Assembly (NCBI GenBank): GCA_021325235.1
Contig: JAJPHN010000016.1
Location: 1 to 64,000, forward strand
DNA: 64,000 nt
Source: Terriglobia bacterium
GTDB taxonomy: Bacteria; Acidobacteriota; Terriglobia; Bryobacterales; Bryobacteraceae
Direction of reading: 5' to 3'
The notes beneath the pieces were generated by a model. It was not told the origin of the DNA. It searched no databases and saw nothing but the letters and a program-made list of their open reading frames with translations. A program made the translations under genes and the position numbers. Below are positions 23,898-34,975 of this stretch, piece by piece (the first letter of the stretch is position 1; each line of letters begins with the position of its first letter).

Positions 23898-25304
23898 TTA
23901 CTGCTCCCAGCCTCCGCCGAGCGAGTTGTAGACCTGAACGAGCGCCAGGCGTTCATTGAGCCGCGCTCGCGCCAGATTCAGCTCTGCGGCGAAGTAGTTT
24001 GTTTCGCTGGTGAGCACCTCGAGATAGCTCGTTACGCCACCCTGGTAGCGGGTATGCGATAGATCGGAAGCACCGCGGGCCGCAGTCGTCAGGCGCTCCT
24101 GGTGCTCGCGGAACTGGCGATATTTGGCATATGCGATCAGCGAGTCCGATACTTCGCGAAACGCCTGCTGAATCGTCTGCTCGTAGGTGAGCAGGGCTTG
24201 TTGTTGCTGGGCCTGGCTCAAGCGTACGTTAGCTCGGAGCGCGCCGGCATTGAAGATAGGCTGGCTGAGCGAGGCGGTCCAGTTCCAGCTCCGCGAGGGC
24301 CAGGTGAAGAGATCACCGAGCCCGATGCTCTGCAAACCGGCTGTTCCGGTGAGTGAAATCTCGGGGAAGAGTTGCGCGCGCGCCACGCCGATCTGCGCAT
24401 TGGCGGCGATCAACTGTTGCTCGGCTTGTTGAATATCGGGACGGCGCTCGAGCAGACGCGACGGCAGCCCGGCGGGAATGGTCTCGGGCAAGGGCTGTTC
24501 CGTCAATGCACGGCCGCGCGCGATTTCGGTCGGATTCTCGCCGAGCAAAATGCTCAACTGATTTTCGGCCTGTGCAATAGCGCGCTGCAGGTCCGGAATC
24601 GATTCGGCGGCTTCTTCGACGAGTTGCTCGGCCTGCCGCACATCGACCAGCGAAGTGGCACCGCCCTGCTCAAGCGTCTGCGTAAGAGTGAGCGATTGCC
24701 TGCGCGAGGCGAGCGTGCGCTCGGCGATTTCGAGCTCGAGATCATATTCGCGCAGACCGAAGTAAGCCGTCGCGACATTTGCAACGAGCGTGCTGACAAT
24801 CGCGCGCTGGCCCCACTCGGTGGCCCGCAGATTAGCGCGTGCGGCTTCGGTAGCGCGCCTGTAGCGGCCCCAGAAATCCACGGTCCAGTTAGCCGAGAGC
24901 CCGATCTGGTCAGCGAGGTATGAGTACGCGCTGAATACCTTGGGAATGCCCGGCTGGCGTACGCCCGAAACACTCGGACCGCCGGAAACGTTTGGAAATT
25001 CGTTGGAGCGCGTGATCGTGACCTGCTGCTCGGCCTGCAGAATGCGAGTCGCGGCGATGCGCACATCATAGTTCTGCTTGAGCGCGGTACGGATCAGCTG
25101 CTGCAGCTGTTCGTCCTGAAAAACGGTCCACCACTTTTCATCGCCGAGCGAGGCCGTGGCGTGGTTATCGGTCGCATTGGCGTCGTTGGTGGCGCGATAG
25201 GTCGCCGGCACATTCACCACCGGCCGTTTGTAATTGGGACCAACCGTGCAGCCCGCGAGCAACAGCAGGGATGCGAAAGCCCCTGCGCAAATCGTCCGCC
25301 TCAT
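23898..25304 (-). CDS. Outer-membrane efflux lipoprotein (NodT/OprM type)
   Basis: This encodes 468 residues. The ATG at 25304 overlaps the permease stop by 4 bases and begins a lipoprotein signal with the lipobox LLAGC; the longer upstream frame would run inside the permease gene. After Cys the TolC-family repeats follow: TVGPNYKRP, a repeat with [19 protein letters not shown] and [20 protein letters not shown], and a second copy. It forms the outer-membrane channel of the RND pump encoded upstream in the operon. Confidence 0.9.
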   Translation of the reverse strand: MRRTICAGAFASLLLLAGCTVGPNYKRPVVNVPATYRATNDANATDNHATASLGDEKWWTVFQDEQLQQLIRTALKQNYDVRIAATRILQAEQQVTITRSNEFPNVSGGPSVSGVRQPGIPKVFSAYSYLADQIGLSANWTVDFWGRYRRATEAARANLRATEWGQRAIVSTLVANVATAYFGLREYDLELEIAERTLASRRQSLTLTQTLEQGGATSLVDVRQAEQLVEEAAESIPDLQRAIAQAENQLSILLGENPTEIARGRALTEQPLPETIPAGLPSRLLERRPDIQQAEQQLIAANAQIGVARAQLFPEISLTGTAGLQSIGLGDLFTWPSRSWNWTASLSQPIFNAGALRANVRLSQAQQQQALLTYEQTIQQAFREVSDSLIAYAKYRQFREHQERLTTAARGASDLSHTRYQGGVTSYLEVLTSETNYFAAELNLARARLNERLALVQVYNSLGGGWEQ

Positions 25305-28300
25305 GCCGGCTCTTCTTCCTCCTCGCGCACCTCGAGCGCAGGCTGCTGGCGTTTGCCGCCGCGCCTCATACGATGCGATAGTTTTTCGACCACGTCGAAC
25401 GTCACCGGAATCAGGAAGATTGCGATGAGCGTGGCGGCTGTCATACCGCCGATTACGGCTGTTCCGAGAATGCGGCGCGACTGCGCGCCCGATCCGGTGG
25501 CAATCCACAGCGGGATGCAGCCCAGGATGAAGGCGAAAGCCGTCATCAGAATTGGCCGGAACCGGATGCGCGCGCCGGTCAGCGCGGCTTCCTCGATGCT
25601 CTTGCCCTTCTCGTACTCCGATTTCGCGAATTCGACAATCAGAATCGCGTTTTTCGCCGCCAGACCGATCAACATGACCAGTCCGATGTCCGCATAGACG
25701 TCTTCTTCGAAGTGCCGCCAGTACAGGAAGAGGAAGGCGCCGAGTACTGCGACCGGCGTGCCCAGCAGCACGCTAAACGGCAGCGACCAGCTCTCGTACT
25801 GCGCGGCCAGAATCAGGAACACGAAGAGCAGCGACAAGCCGAAGATGGCCGAAGCCGGTACGCCTTCCGACGCCTGCTTTTCCTGATACGACATGCCCGT
25901 GTAGTCGTAGCCCATCTCGCTCGGCATGGTTTGCGCGAAGACTTCTTCGAGCGCTTTCATGGCCTGTCCCGTGCTGTAGCCGGGCGCCGCAGCCGCGATG
26001 ATCTGCGCCGCGTGATACTCGTTGAAGCGCATGGTGAATTCCGGCCCGCTCAGCGGTTTGGTAGTGGTGACCGCGGTCAGCGGGACCATCTGGTTGTGGT
26101 TGTTGGCGACGTAGAAGCGATTGAGATCGTCGACGCTCTTGCGGTAATCGCCTTCCGCCTCGACGTAAACCTGCCACTGACGGCCGAAACGGTTGAAGTA
26201 GTTCACCAGGTATCCGCCGAGGAAAGCCTGCAATGTTTCGTAAACATCGCCGACGTTTACGCCTTGCCGTTCGACCTTGATGCGGTCGACATCGGCAAAC
26301 ACCTGGGGCACGCTCGGCAGATAGGTTGTGGCGAGGCCGGTGAGCTCCTTACGTTTGCCGGCCGCCTGCAGAAACTTATTCACGTTTTCGGTGAGGAACG
26401 AGAGATCGCCGCCGGAGCGATCCTCGAGCATGAAGGTCACGCCACCGGAGCTGCCGACGCCCGGAATACTGGGCGGCGGGAACGAGAAACCGATACCGTC
26501 TTTTACCTGCTGCATGGCGCCCGTGATGCGATTGCGAATCGCGGTGTACTGCTCATCCGGGCTCTTGCGCTCTTCCCACGGTTTCTCGGTGACGAAGAAG
26601 AATGCGCTGTAGGTGTTCTGAACGAAGCTCAGCAAGCTGAAGCCGATGACGGAGGTGACACCCTGCACACCGGGTGTGTTGCGGATGATGTCCTCCACTT
26701 TGCGCGCGGCTTCCGAGGTGCGCTGCAGCGAGGCCGCGTTGGGCAGCTGTAACGCAACGAAGAGATAGCCCTGATCTTCTTCGGGCAAAAAGGAGCCGGG
26801 CAGCTGTTTGCCCACAAAAAACGCGAGCACGCTGATGCCGGCCAGAAATATGAGCGCGATAGCGGCTTTGCGCAGCAGCACGCCCGAGAAATGTACGTAG
26901 CCGTTCGTCACTTTGCCGAACATGCGATTGAAGCCATCGAAGAAGCGCGCGAGCGGCCCGCGGCTGTGCTTTCTCGGCTTGAGCAGCAGCGCCGAAAGTG
27001 CGGGGCTGAGCGTCAGCGCGTTGAAGGCGGAGAAGAGCACCGAGATCGCGATCGTGACGGCGAACTGCTGGTACAGGCGACCGGTGATACCGGGGATAAA
27101 GATAGTCGGCACGAACACGGCGGTGAGAATCAGCGCGATTGCAACCACCGGTCCGGCCACTTCTTCCATGGCCTGAAACGCAGCCTGGCGCGGCGTCATG
27201 CCTTCTTCAATGTGGCGCTCAACTGCTTCGACTACGACGATCGCGTCGTCGACCACCAGGCCAATCGCGAGGACCAGTCCGAAGAGCGACAGCGTATTGA
27301 TCGAAAATCCGAGCAGCGGAAAGACGACAAAGGTGCCGATGAGCGAGACCGGTACGGCCGCCAGCGGAATCAGCGTGGCGCGCCAGCCCTGCAAAAAGAT
27401 GTAAACGACGAGAACGACCAGCGCGAGCGCCTCAAAAAGCGTGTAAATGATCTCCTTCATGCCGGAGGTCACGGCTTTCGTGGTATCGAGGCTTACTTCG
27501 TAGGTCAGATCCTGGGGAAAACGCTTCTGCAATTCCGCAATGCGCTGGCGCACGCCCTCGGCGGCCTGCACCGCGTTTGATCCGGGCAGCTGATAGATGG
27601 CGAGAATTGCCGAAGGCTTGCCGTTGTAGCGTCCGGTGAGGTTGTAGGTTTGTGCGCCGAGCTCCAGGCGTGCGACGTCGCCGAGCCTCAGGTTGGAGCC
27701 GTCCGGATTCGCGCGCAGAATGATGTTGTTGAACTGCTCGGCCGTCTGCAGACGTCCCTGCGCCTGCACGGTGTAGGTGAACTGCTGGCCGGGAGGCACC
27801 GGCTCAGCGCCGATCTGGCCAGCGGGATTCACGGTGTTCTGATTCTGGAGCGCCGCCACGATCTGCGGGACCGTAACGCCCAGCTTGTTCAGCTTGTCGG
27901 GATTCACCCAGGCGCGCATGGCGTACTGACCGGCGCCGAAGACCTGCACACGTGCAACGCCTTTGACGCGCGTCAGCTCGTCGACCAGGTTGATGTAGCT
28001 GTAGTTCGCCAGAAAGATGCTGTCGTAGGTGCCTTTCGGCGAATAGAGCGAGATCAGCATCAGCGGTGCGGTCAGCGATTTGAGCACCGTCACACCGGCC
28101 GCGTTCACCTGCGGCGGCAGCGTCGATTGCGTCTGCGAGACGCGCAGCTGGGTCAGTACCTGGTCAATATTCGGATCCGTATTCGTGTCGAACGTGATGT
28201 GGATCTGCGAGAGTCCATTGTTCGCGTTGATCGAATACATGTACTCCATGTTGTCGACGCCGCTGATCTGCGCCTCCAGCGGCGTTGCCACCGATTGCTC

Positions 28301-28471
28301 GAGCGTCAATGCGTCGGCGCCGGGATAGATCGCCTGCACCAGAATTTCCGGCGGAACGATGTTGGGAAACTGTGCGATCGGCAGGCGTAGCATGGAGACG
28401 ATCCCGACGATCACCGTCACGATGGAGATCACCATCGCGACGATCGGTCGATTGATGAAAAATTTCGACAT
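25301..28471 (-). CDS. RND efflux pump inner-membrane transporter (AcrB/HAE1 type)
   Basis: This encodes 1056 residues, normal length for the family. Twelve membrane helices surround two large periplasmic loops. The proton-relay aspartates are in [20 protein letters not shown] (helix 4). The N-terminal [20 protein letters not shown] is typical of HAE1 pumps that expel hydrophobic compounds. It lies 2 bases after the adaptor stop and overlaps the channel gene, so the three pump genes are one operon under the TetR gene upstream. Substrates are unknown. Confidence 0.94.
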   Translation of the reverse strand: MSKFFINRPIVAMVISIVTVIVGIVSMLRLPIAQFPNIVPPEILVQAIYPGADALTLEQSVATPLEAQISGVDNMEYMYSINANNGLSQIHITFDTNTDPNIDQVLTQLRVSQTQSTLPPQVNAAGVTVLKSLTAPLMLISLYSPKGTYDSIFLANYSYINLVDELTRVKGVARVQVFGAGQYAMRAWVNPDKLNKLGVTVPQIVAALQNQNTVNPAGQIGAEPVPPGQQFTYTVQAQGRLQTAEQFNNIILRANPDGSNLRLGDVARLELGAQTYNLTGRYNGKPSAILAIYQLPGSNAVQAAEGVRQRIAELQKRFPQDLTYEVSLDTTKAVTSGMKEIIYTLFEALALVVLVVYIFLQGWRATLIPLAAVPVSLIGTFVVFPLLGFSINTLSLFGLVLAIGLVVDDAIVVVEAVERHIEEGMTPRQAAFQAMEEVAGPVVAIALILTAVFVPTIFIPGITGRLYQQFAVTIAISVLFSAFNALTLSPALSALLLKPRKHSRGPLARFFDGFNRMFGKVTNGYVHFSGVLLRKAAIALIFLAGISVLAFFVGKQLPGSFLPEEDQGYLFVALQLPNAASLQRTSEAARKVEDIIRNTPGVQGVTSVIGFSLLSFVQNTYSAFFFVTEKPWEERKSPDEQYTAIRNRITGAMQQVKDGIGFSFPPPSIPGVGSSGGVTFMLEDRSGGDLSFLTENVNKFLQAAGKRKELTGLATTYLPSVPQVFADVDRIKVERQGVNVGDVYETLQAFLGGYLVNYFNRFGRQWQVYVEAEGDYRKSVDDLNRFYVANNHNQMVPLTAVTTTKPLSGPEFTMRFNEYHAAQIIAAAAPGYSTGQAMKALEEVFAQTMPSEMGYDYTGMSYQEKQASEGVPASAIFGLSLLFVFLILAAQYESWSLPFSVLLGTPVAVLGAFLFLYWRHFEEDVYADIGLVMLIGLAAKNAILIVEFAKSEYEKGKSIEEAALTGARIRFRPILMTAFAFILGCIPLWIATGSGAQSRRILGTAVIGGMTAATLIAIFLIPVTFDVVEKLSHRMRRGGKRQQPALEVREEEEEPA

Positions 28472-28473
28472 GA

Positions 28474-29712
28474 TTACTTGCCTGACTTTTCGGAGCTGGC
28501 TGTTGCGTTATCGGCGGTGGTCTCCGACGAAGTGTCCGGGGTCGGATTGACGGTTGCGCCGTCCCGCACTTTCGAGGTGCCTTCGCTGACGACGTGTTCG
28601 CCCGCGCTCAGCCCTTTGTTGATGACCCACATCTGCCCCACGCGGCTGCCAACTTCCACCGTGCGCACCTCGACTTTGTTATTTCCTCCGACAACCGCGA
28701 CCTGATAATGGCCCTGCATCTCGGTGACGGCGCGCTGCGGAACGAGCAGTGCGTCTTTCTGCATGCCGGTCATGGCGCGAATGCGTCCGAACTGGCCGGG
28801 GCGCAGCACGTTGCCGGGATTATTGAATGCGGCGACGATGCGGATGGTGCCGGTGGATGGATCGACCTGGCGATCAGCGAAAAGAATGCGGCCTTTGTAG
28901 GGATACGAGGTGTCGTTGGCCAGCGTCATCTCGAGCGGCACCGGGTTCTTGGCTGCCAGCAGATTCACGCCGGGCTTGATCTTGTCCGCAATGCGCAGAT
29001 ATTCCTGCTCGCTGATCGGAAAGTATGCTTTGATCGGATTCACCTGCGAGACCGCCGTCAGCACCGTGCTGGGGCTCACCAGATTGCCGATCTGGGTGGT
29101 CGCCTGTCCGGCAATACCGTCCACCAGCGAGCGCACTTTTGTAAAACCGAGGTTGATCTGTGCCGTCTCGACTGCTGCCTCAGCAGCTTGTATGGCGGCC
29201 TGGGTCGCCTGGATCTGCGCCTGGACGGTTTTTTCCGTCTGAATATCGTTATCGAGCTGGCTCTGCGCGATGGCGTGCGCCTGGGCGAGCGGCGTGTCGC
29301 GCTTGACATTGATCTGCGCCAGACCTAACTGCGCCTGCGCCTGGCCCAGCTGACCTTTGGCCTGCGCGAGTTGCCCTTTGGCCTGATCGAGCACGGCCTG
29401 AAACGGCCGCGGATCAATCTCAAAGAGCACCTGGTCCTTCTGCACGAACGAACCTTCGCGGTAATCCTGCTTGATCAGGTAACCCGATACCTGGGGCTGG
29501 ATGTTGGCGTTCACGTACCCATCGAGCGTCGCCACCCAGTCGCCGTAGATTGCTACATCCTGCTGCTTCACATCCGTCACGCCGACATTGGGCGGCGGCA
29601 TCTGAAACTGTGGCGAAGCCGACTTCGACGCGCATCCCACCAGCGCCGTACAGGCCGCGGCTATCGTCAGCGCGGCGAATTTCTTCACGTTCAAGCTCGT
29701 TCCCTGCATCAA
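28474..29712 (-). CDS. RND periplasmic adaptor (membrane-fusion) lipoprotein
   Basis: This encodes 412 residues with a lipoprotein signal (ALVGCASKS). The lipoyl/barrel-sandwich parts ([19 protein letters not shown]) flank an alpha-hairpin rich in Gln/Ala repeats (about 110-190). The beta-barrel ([22 protein letters not shown]) and membrane-proximal domain follow, then a Ser/Thr-rich tail. The Gln-Ala hairpin tip contacts the outer-membrane channel in such pumps. The start overlaps the TetR gene stop by 4 bases. Confidence 0.92.
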   Translation of the reverse strand: MMQGTSLNVKKFAALTIAAACTALVGCASKSASPQFQMPPPNVGVTDVKQQDVAIYGDWVATLDGYVNANIQPQVSGYLIKQDYREGSFVQKDQVLFEIDPRPFQAVLDQAKGQLAQAKGQLGQAQAQLGLAQINVKRDTPLAQAHAIAQSQLDNDIQTEKTVQAQIQATQAAIQAAEAAVETAQINLGFTKVRSLVDGIAGQATTQIGNLVSPSTVLTAVSQVNPIKAYFPISEQEYLRIADKIKPGVNLLAAKNPVPLEMTLANDTSYPYKGRILFADRQVDPSTGTIRIVAAFNNPGNVLRPGQFGRIRAMTGMQKDALLVPQRAVTEMQGHYQVAVVGGNNKVEVRTVEVGSRVGQMWVINKGLSAGEHVVSEGTSKVRDGATVNPTPDTSSETTADNATASSEKSGK

Positions 29713-30347
29713 CTCTTTTTCCTTCGCACTGCCGCCTCCGGCTCCAGTTCCGCCGCCAGATAGCTCGTCAGCAACCGTTCATATTCCTTTACAAGAGCCT
29801 TCCGCTTGCCGGATTCGAACTCCGCGTAGAGTTCGTTCATTCCTTTCATGACCTGCAGCACCACGCTGGCCAGAAAGTGAGCTCTGGTCTTTGATAGATG
29901 CTCTCGACCACCGCGCAGGATTCGGGCAAGACGCTCCCGCAGCAAATCCTGCAGCGAAGTATTTTTCGTCTTACACGGTTCGGTGAGGAGCGCAAGCAGG
30001 GCTGGGCGGTCGTCCAGAAACAGAACGACCTCGTCCAGCAGGCGCTTCACCAACTCCTCGATACTCTCGCCGGCCTTTTCTTCGGAGTCTACCCACAAAC
30101 CGCGCAGTTCATCGCAGTATTTGTCGCGCAGACAGTCGGTGATGCTGTCCTTGCTCGGAAAAAATTGATATAACGAGCCGATCGAAGCTCCGGCGCGCGC
30201 CGCAATGGCGGACATGGTAGCCGCATCGTAGCCGGTCTCGGCGAGGACTTGTTCGGCTGCATCGAGCAATGCCGCCACACGCTCGCGCCCGCGCTGCTGC
30301 TGGGGGACACGCCGGCCCAGCGGTGCCAAATGCGAGGACATGCTCAC
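29709..30347 (-). CDS. TetR-family transcriptional regulator
   Basis: This encodes 212 residues. The N-terminal helix-turn-helix is at about 20-65 (RVAALLDAAEQVLAETGYDA, ATMSAIAARAGASIGSLYQF), and the remainder is an all-helical ligand-binding domain. It is the first gene of the RND operon and overlaps the adaptor start, so it probably represses its own operon and is released by a pump substrate. I could not identify a convincing operator in the 60 bases upstream. Confidence 0.9.
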   Translation of the reverse strand: MSMSSHLAPLGRRVPQQQRGRERVAALLDAAEQVLAETGYDAATMSAIAARAGASIGSLYQFFPSKDSITDCLRDKYCDELRGLWVDSEEKAGESIEELVKRLLDEVVLFLDDRPALLALLTEPCKTKNTSLQDLLRERLARILRGGREHLSKTRAHFLASVVLQVMKGMNELYAEFESGKRKALVKEYERLLTSYLAAELEPEAAVRRKKS

Positions 30348-30407
30348 ATTTTAAACACTGCGCCATGGCCGAATATGAGCCACTCCTCACGTTTTATGAA
30401 AATTTGA

Positions 30408-32171
30408 CTACTCGAACGCCATGCCGCGCAGCACGTTGCCCTGTGCCGCATATTCTACCTGCACGCGCTGGCCGCTCTGCGCGCCGCAGGTGAACTCGCC
30501 CGTACTGTTGCGCATCAGCACGCGGGATGGATCGGGCACGGCCAGCATTAACAACCCCTGCTCGGTTGCAAGTTTGAATCCTGCCAGCCGTCCGCCGCTG
30601 CACTCCACTTCGCTCAGCTTGCCGGCGATGCGCCGGATCTGGTCCTGCGGCTCGATGAACGGATTGAAATCGCTGGTTCCGTGGGGGACGCGCGCCGTCT
30701 CAAGCCGCGCCTCGCCGTTGGCATCACGCGCAAATCGCACGGTCAGATCGGTCTCGGCTATGTAGGCCGCCTCCAGCGCACGGTGCCGCTCCGCGGGTGT
30801 GGCGGCGTGCTCGAGCGCGCGGCTGGCAGCTCGCTCGGCCTCCGCGCGGCGGTTCAGTTCGGTAGCCGCGTATGCGATTGCGCTCCAGTACGCAAAAGCA
30901 CGCTGCGGCCCAGGCTCATGCATGGCGTGCAACTGTTCGAGCGCCGCCGCAAAATCTCCGGCATTGCTCTCGATCAACGCCAGAGCGTAGCGGGCGTCGT
31001 CGAAGTCCGGCTCCAGTGCGATTGCACGCTCGAGTGCCGGGCGGATCCTGTCTTCCGCCACCCCCTGTTCGCCCGCCAGCTGCGCATAGCGATAACAAAG
31101 CGCTGCATCACTCACGCCTTTTTCGATCGCGGTATGCCAGTCGCGCAGCGCCTCTTCCTTATCGCCCGCCCGCAACGCAACATTTCCCAGAGCCGCGTAG
31201 GTATTGGCGTCCTCAGGCTTTTGGGCAAGCAGTTCGCAATAGGCCGCAGCCGCGCGTTTCAACTCGCCATCGGCGGCGAGCAGGTCCGCCAGAACGAAGT
31301 GAATCTCATAGTCGGAGACGCCGGCAGTCTCGATATGTTCGGGTGCGGCGGACATCGCGAGCGCTGCCCTGGCTACCGGCTTTTCGGCGTGCGCCGCTTC
31401 GACGAGGGCAGCAGGAGAGATGCCATAAACTTGCGCGAGTGCATCGGCGCTGCTCAGCCCGCGATCGAGCGCATGAACGAAATCGCCGAAATGCGCCGAG
31501 TACGAAGGATGAGCGATGAGCAGATCCGTAACGGCCCAGCTTTCCGCATAGAAGACGGCATTCTGTATCGCCGATTGCTGGGCCAGCCAGGCGGAACCGG
31601 CCGAAAACAGCAGCGCAGGCGGAATCCACTTTTGGCGCGCCAGAGTTTGCGAACGGGCCGGCAGATCGCCGCCGATCTCGACACGCGATTCATTCATGCG
31701 CACGGTTGAAAAATACTCCGCCAATCCTTCACCGAGCCACAACGGGAGCCGCAATCCGCCGGCGTGCAGCACCGCATGCGCATACTCATGAGCTGCCATT
31801 TTGTAGCGATGCGCGTCGAGCCCGGGCAGAACGATATATTGCTGCTCGCCGAGCGCTGCGTAGTAGGCATCCGCTGCAGGTCGCAGCCGGAATGCGGAGT
31901 ACGCAGCCTCGGAAGCAAACCCGATCACGCGCAAGCGTGTTGCCTCGGCGCTTTCAGGAAATCCCTGCGCTAAGAAAAAAGCCCGCAGCTGTTCGAAGCG
32001 CGCCAGGGCGGCCTCGGCGCTCGCGGCGCCCGTTTGTGAGTAGACTTCGAAATGCGCATCGCGCGCCACGGCCCAGTTGGATTCGCCGCGAGCGGGGTTC
32101 ACACCGAGACAAAGAAGAACGAGAATCAGCCCGGCCGGCTTAAGCGCCCGCGATCCTGAAAACAACTGCAT
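30408..32171 (-). CDS. Secreted peptidase-MA-like / TPR protein
   Basis: This encodes 587 residues with a signal peptide (GLILVLLCLGVNPARG). A gluzincin-like domain follows, with HEYAH (128-132) and the third-ligand region LGEGLAEYFS (about 146-155). Residues about 280-450 are TPR-like helical repeats (AEDANTYAALGNVALRAGDK region). The C-terminal 100 residues form an unassigned beta-rich domain. The HExxH plus Glu pattern suggests a zinc metallopeptidase; activity is not proven. Its 5' end overlaps the fucosidase gene by 32 bases, making it the last gene of a coupled cluster. Confidence 0.75.
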   Translation of the reverse strand: MQLFSGSRALKPAGLILVLLCLGVNPARGESNWAVARDAHFEVYSQTGAASAEAALARFEQLRAFFLAQGFPESAEATRLRVIGFASEAAYSAFRLRPAADAYYAALGEQQYIVLPGLDAHRYKMAAHEYAHAVLHAGGLRLPLWLGEGLAEYFSTVRMNESRVEIGGDLPARSQTLARQKWIPPALLFSAGSAWLAQQSAIQNAVFYAESWAVTDLLIAHPSYSAHFGDFVHALDRGLSSADALAQVYGISPAALVEAAHAEKPVARAALAMSAAPEHIETAGVSDYEIHFVLADLLAADGELKRAAAAYCELLAQKPEDANTYAALGNVALRAGDKEEALRDWHTAIEKGVSDAALCYRYAQLAGEQGVAEDRIRPALERAIALEPDFDDARYALALIESNAGDFAAALEQLHAMHEPGPQRAFAYWSAIAYAATELNRRAEAERAASRALEHAATPAERHRALEAAYIAETDLTVRFARDANGEARLETARVPHGTSDFNPFIEPQDQIRRIAGKLSEVECSGGRLAGFKLATEQGLLMLAVPDPSRVLMRNSTGEFTCGAQSGQRVQVEYAAQGNVLRGMAFE

Positions 32172-33687
32172 AGTCGCACGGCTTCTGCGGCGGAAGCACT
32201 ACTCTTAATCCTGCCTCATTTTGTGCGAACTCGAGCGGCCCGGCGTGCCCGAGCAGTTCCACACGCCCGATCTTGCCGACTCGAAGCGGGCCTCCGACCG
32301 CAAGCGGTTTGATGACCGCTTCATACTGCGGCCAACCCATTACAAAGGCGTAGAGCACGTCGCCTTTGGTTGTGAAGCGCACATCTTCGGCAGTCAGATC
32401 TTTGCGCTCTCTCTCGTTGAAGGACGAGCTCTTTTCCGTGCTGGCCGCAGCCGCCGGACTCTCGCCGAAAATCTTCCAGGGCCGCGTGCCGTGAATGGCC
32501 TCAGCGTTGATCCCCATCCATTCGGTGATGCCCGCCAGTACGTTGCGCTCTTCCAGATCGAGGGCGCCGCTCGCCGGCAGGGGGAAATTCAACAGCAGAT
32601 TGCCATTGCGGCTTACGATGTCGACCAGCAGATCGATCACGGTCTTCGGTGTCTTGTACCGGATGCCGCGCTTGTAGTGCCAGTCGCCAATGCAGGTATC
32701 GGTCTGAAACGGGCGCGGCCAGATCGAATCGACTACGCCGCGCTCCACATCGAGCGTCGCAATACCGTGGGTGGTGTCCTCGACGCGCTTGCTGAAGTAG
32801 ACCGTCTGCGCCTTGCCGCCGTTTTTGCGCGCACTCAGGTTGTAATGATGCGCCACCAGGTTGAGTCCGTAGTCTTCAAACGGCAGCGCGCCGTCGGTGT
32901 ACAGCAGATCGGGCTGATAATTATCGACCAGATCGCGAATGCGCGCGTACCAGTGCCGCTTCCACCACCAAGGAATGCCGCTCTCGTTCCAGTCGAGCTT
33001 GTTGTCGACTTCGTCTGAAGCGACATAGAGATCGAAGTTCTCCGGATTGGCGCCATCGTACGGCTGATGGGCCAGCGGACCGGTCGCGTCCGAGCCGTGA
33101 CTGGTAGAAAACCACTTGTAGGTGATCCACAGATGCTCGCTCACGCCGAACTTCAATCCGTGATTCTGCGCAGCGCGCTTCCAGAGGCCGACGATATCCT
33201 TTTTCGGCCCCATGTTCACCGAATTCCAGCGCTGGTGCTTCGAGTTCCAGAGATCGAAATTGTCGTGATGCACGCCCATGCTGAAAAAATATTTCGCGCC
33301 GGCATTCTTATATAGCTCCATCAGCGCTTCGGGTTCGAACTGTTGCGCGTGCCAGGCCGGAATTGTGTCCTTATAGCCGAATTTCGAAGGATGCCCGTAG
33401 GTTTCGACGTGGTAGTTGTACTGCGGGCTGCCCTGCATGTACATGTTGCGCGCATACCAGTCGCCGTCTTCGATGGCCGATTGCGGACCCCAGTGCGCCC
33501 AGATGCCGAACTTGGCGTCGCGAAACCACTCCGGAATTTCGTAAGCCGAGAGCGAGCGCCGCGTTCCCTCGAATGGCCCCTTCTCGATCTCGAGCCCAGG
33601 AGGCGTCTGCGGTTCGACGGCCGGCAAGCGTGAAGCCACTCCGCCTGCCAGCAAAGCGCTCAACATCTTTCGCCGATTAATGCCCAT
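32140..33687 (-). CDS. Alpha-L-fucosidase, GH29
   Basis: This encodes 515 residues. The N-terminus (NRRKMLSALLAGGVASRL) looks like a Tat or Sec export signal. The catalytic barrel has the GH29 signatures WFRDAKFGIWAHWGPQSA and AGAKYFFSMGVHHDNFDLWN, and the nucleophile Asp in DLLYTDGALPFEDYG. A C-terminal beta-sandwich follows. It releases L-fucose from glycans outside the cytoplasm. It is translationally coupled (11-base overlap) to the amine-oxidase gene upstream. Confidence 0.88.
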   Translation of the reverse strand: MGINRRKMLSALLAGGVASRLPAVEPQTPPGLEIEKGPFEGTRRSLSAYEIPEWFRDAKFGIWAHWGPQSAIEDGDWYARNMYMQGSPQYNYHVETYGHPSKFGYKDTIPAWHAQQFEPEALMELYKNAGAKYFFSMGVHHDNFDLWNSKHQRWNSVNMGPKKDIVGLWKRAAQNHGLKFGVSEHLWITYKWFSTSHGSDATGPLAHQPYDGANPENFDLYVASDEVDNKLDWNESGIPWWWKRHWYARIRDLVDNYQPDLLYTDGALPFEDYGLNLVAHHYNLSARKNGGKAQTVYFSKRVEDTTHGIATLDVERGVVDSIWPRPFQTDTCIGDWHYKRGIRYKTPKTVIDLLVDIVSRNGNLLLNFPLPASGALDLEERNVLAGITEWMGINAEAIHGTRPWKIFGESPAAAASTEKSSSFNERERKDLTAEDVRFTTKGDVLYAFVMGWPQYEAVIKPLAVGGPLRVGKIGRVELLGHAGPLEFAQNEAGLRVVLPPQKPCDYAVVFRIAGA

Positions 33688-34975
33688 CTCGAATCTGCTT
33701 TACTGCGCGGAAGCCGGAGCGAATGGCTCCATGGACGGTTGCGCTGTGGCCATCGAGCTCAGTCGCTTCTCCGGCAAAGAATAGCGTATTCTCTATCGGC
33801 GCGGCCAGTTCTTCGCGCGCTTTCGATGCATTCGCCGGCACATAGCTGTAGGCGCCGCCTGCGAACGGATCGGCGTGCCAGTCGTGGAAATAGGCGCGTG
33901 CCAGCTGGTCGGTGATTTCGCGCAACTTGACGCCCAGAATTTTCGCGAGCGAAGCAACAGCAGCCGCGATGACCTGATCGCGCGATTTGCCGAGCAGATC
34001 GTCGGCATGCGGACCCGCGCTCCAGCCCGTCAGAATGGGCGCGTGGACAGCTCGTGCAGTCCACCAGGTCGGAAACAGATATTCGTCCGAGAGCAGGAAA
34101 CCGGCGTCCGCGAATTCTTCCTTCTGTTCCCAGAACGGCTCGCGAAATCGCAGCACCACGCGCACCACCTGCCCGAAAGCGAGCGCGCGCGCTGCCTCCG
34201 GCATTCGTTTCACCGCAGGCGACCAGCGAATGGCGTCACTTTGCAGCACTCCGAGCGGAAGCGTGAAGACGGCCTTCTTGGCTGCGAACGTCATCGCTTC
34301 GCCGGTCAGCGCATGGACGCAGCGCAGCTCCACTCGCCCGGCGCGCCAATTCACTTCCTGCAGAATCGTACTGAGACGCAGCTCGAAGTGCTCCGGCGGA
34401 GCCGCGCGCAACAGGTAAAGCGGAATCGAATCGTAGCCGCTTGCGATACGAAACGAGCGGTCGGCATCGATCGCATCCGACGCCTGCGCATCTGCAGCGA
34501 GCGAGCGGATTCCGACGATCTCCTTGCGTGCCGCATTGAAACCTTCCACATAGTTGGCCGCCAGATTTTTCACATCGCTCGAATACGTGCTCTTTTCGAG
34601 AAAGGTCGCAAACGATTCATCGCGCCGCTTCGCCGCACGCTGCATGTCCTGCATGACGCGCTCGATCGAGTTCCAGGCGTCGCGCTTTTTCTGGAGAACT
34701 CCATGGCGGATTCGTTTCGACGATTCCGCGCAGTCGTAAACGTTCAGGCTGCTCGCTTGCGCAATCTGCCAGATCTCGGGCGGACGCCCATGAATAAACT
34801 CTGCACCGAGTTCAACCGGCAACGGAGCAAGCGGGTCGCGGACGGTGCGAATGCGGCCTCCCACGCGATCGCGCGCTTCGATGCAGAGTACCTGGAGCCC
34901 GGCCTGCGCCAGTCTGGCGGCTGCGGCAAGTCCGGCAGCGCCAGCGCCCGCCACCGCTAAGTCCCATTCACGCAT
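33677..34975 (-). CDS. FAD-dependent amine oxidase
   Basis: This encodes 432 residues. The N-terminal FAD-binding motif is VAGAGAAGLAAAARLAQAG with EARDRVGGRIRT, and the C-terminal FAD motif is LFFAGEATELDGHSATVHGA. The length and layout fit flavin monoamine/polyamine oxidases. No signal peptide is seen, so it is probably cytoplasmic. The substrate is unknown. It overlaps its neighbours by 11 and 8 bases. Confidence 0.85.
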   Translation of the reverse strand: MREWDLAVAGAGAAGLAAAARLAQAGLQVLCIEARDRVGGRIRTVRDPLAPLPVELGAEFIHGRPPEIWQIAQASSLNVYDCAESSKRIRHGVLQKKRDAWNSIERVMQDMQRAAKRRDESFATFLEKSTYSSDVKNLAANYVEGFNAARKEIVGIRSLAADAQASDAIDADRSFRIASGYDSIPLYLLRAAPPEHFELRLSTILQEVNWRAGRVELRCVHALTGEAMTFAAKKAVFTLPLGVLQSDAIRWSPAVKRMPEAARALAFGQVVRVVLRFREPFWEQKEEFADAGFLLSDEYLFPTWWTARAVHAPILTGWSAGPHADDLLGKSRDQVIAAAVASLAKILGVKLREITDQLARAYFHDWHADPFAGGAYSYVPANASKAREELAAPIENTLFFAGEATELDGHSATVHGAIRSGFRAVKQIRDGH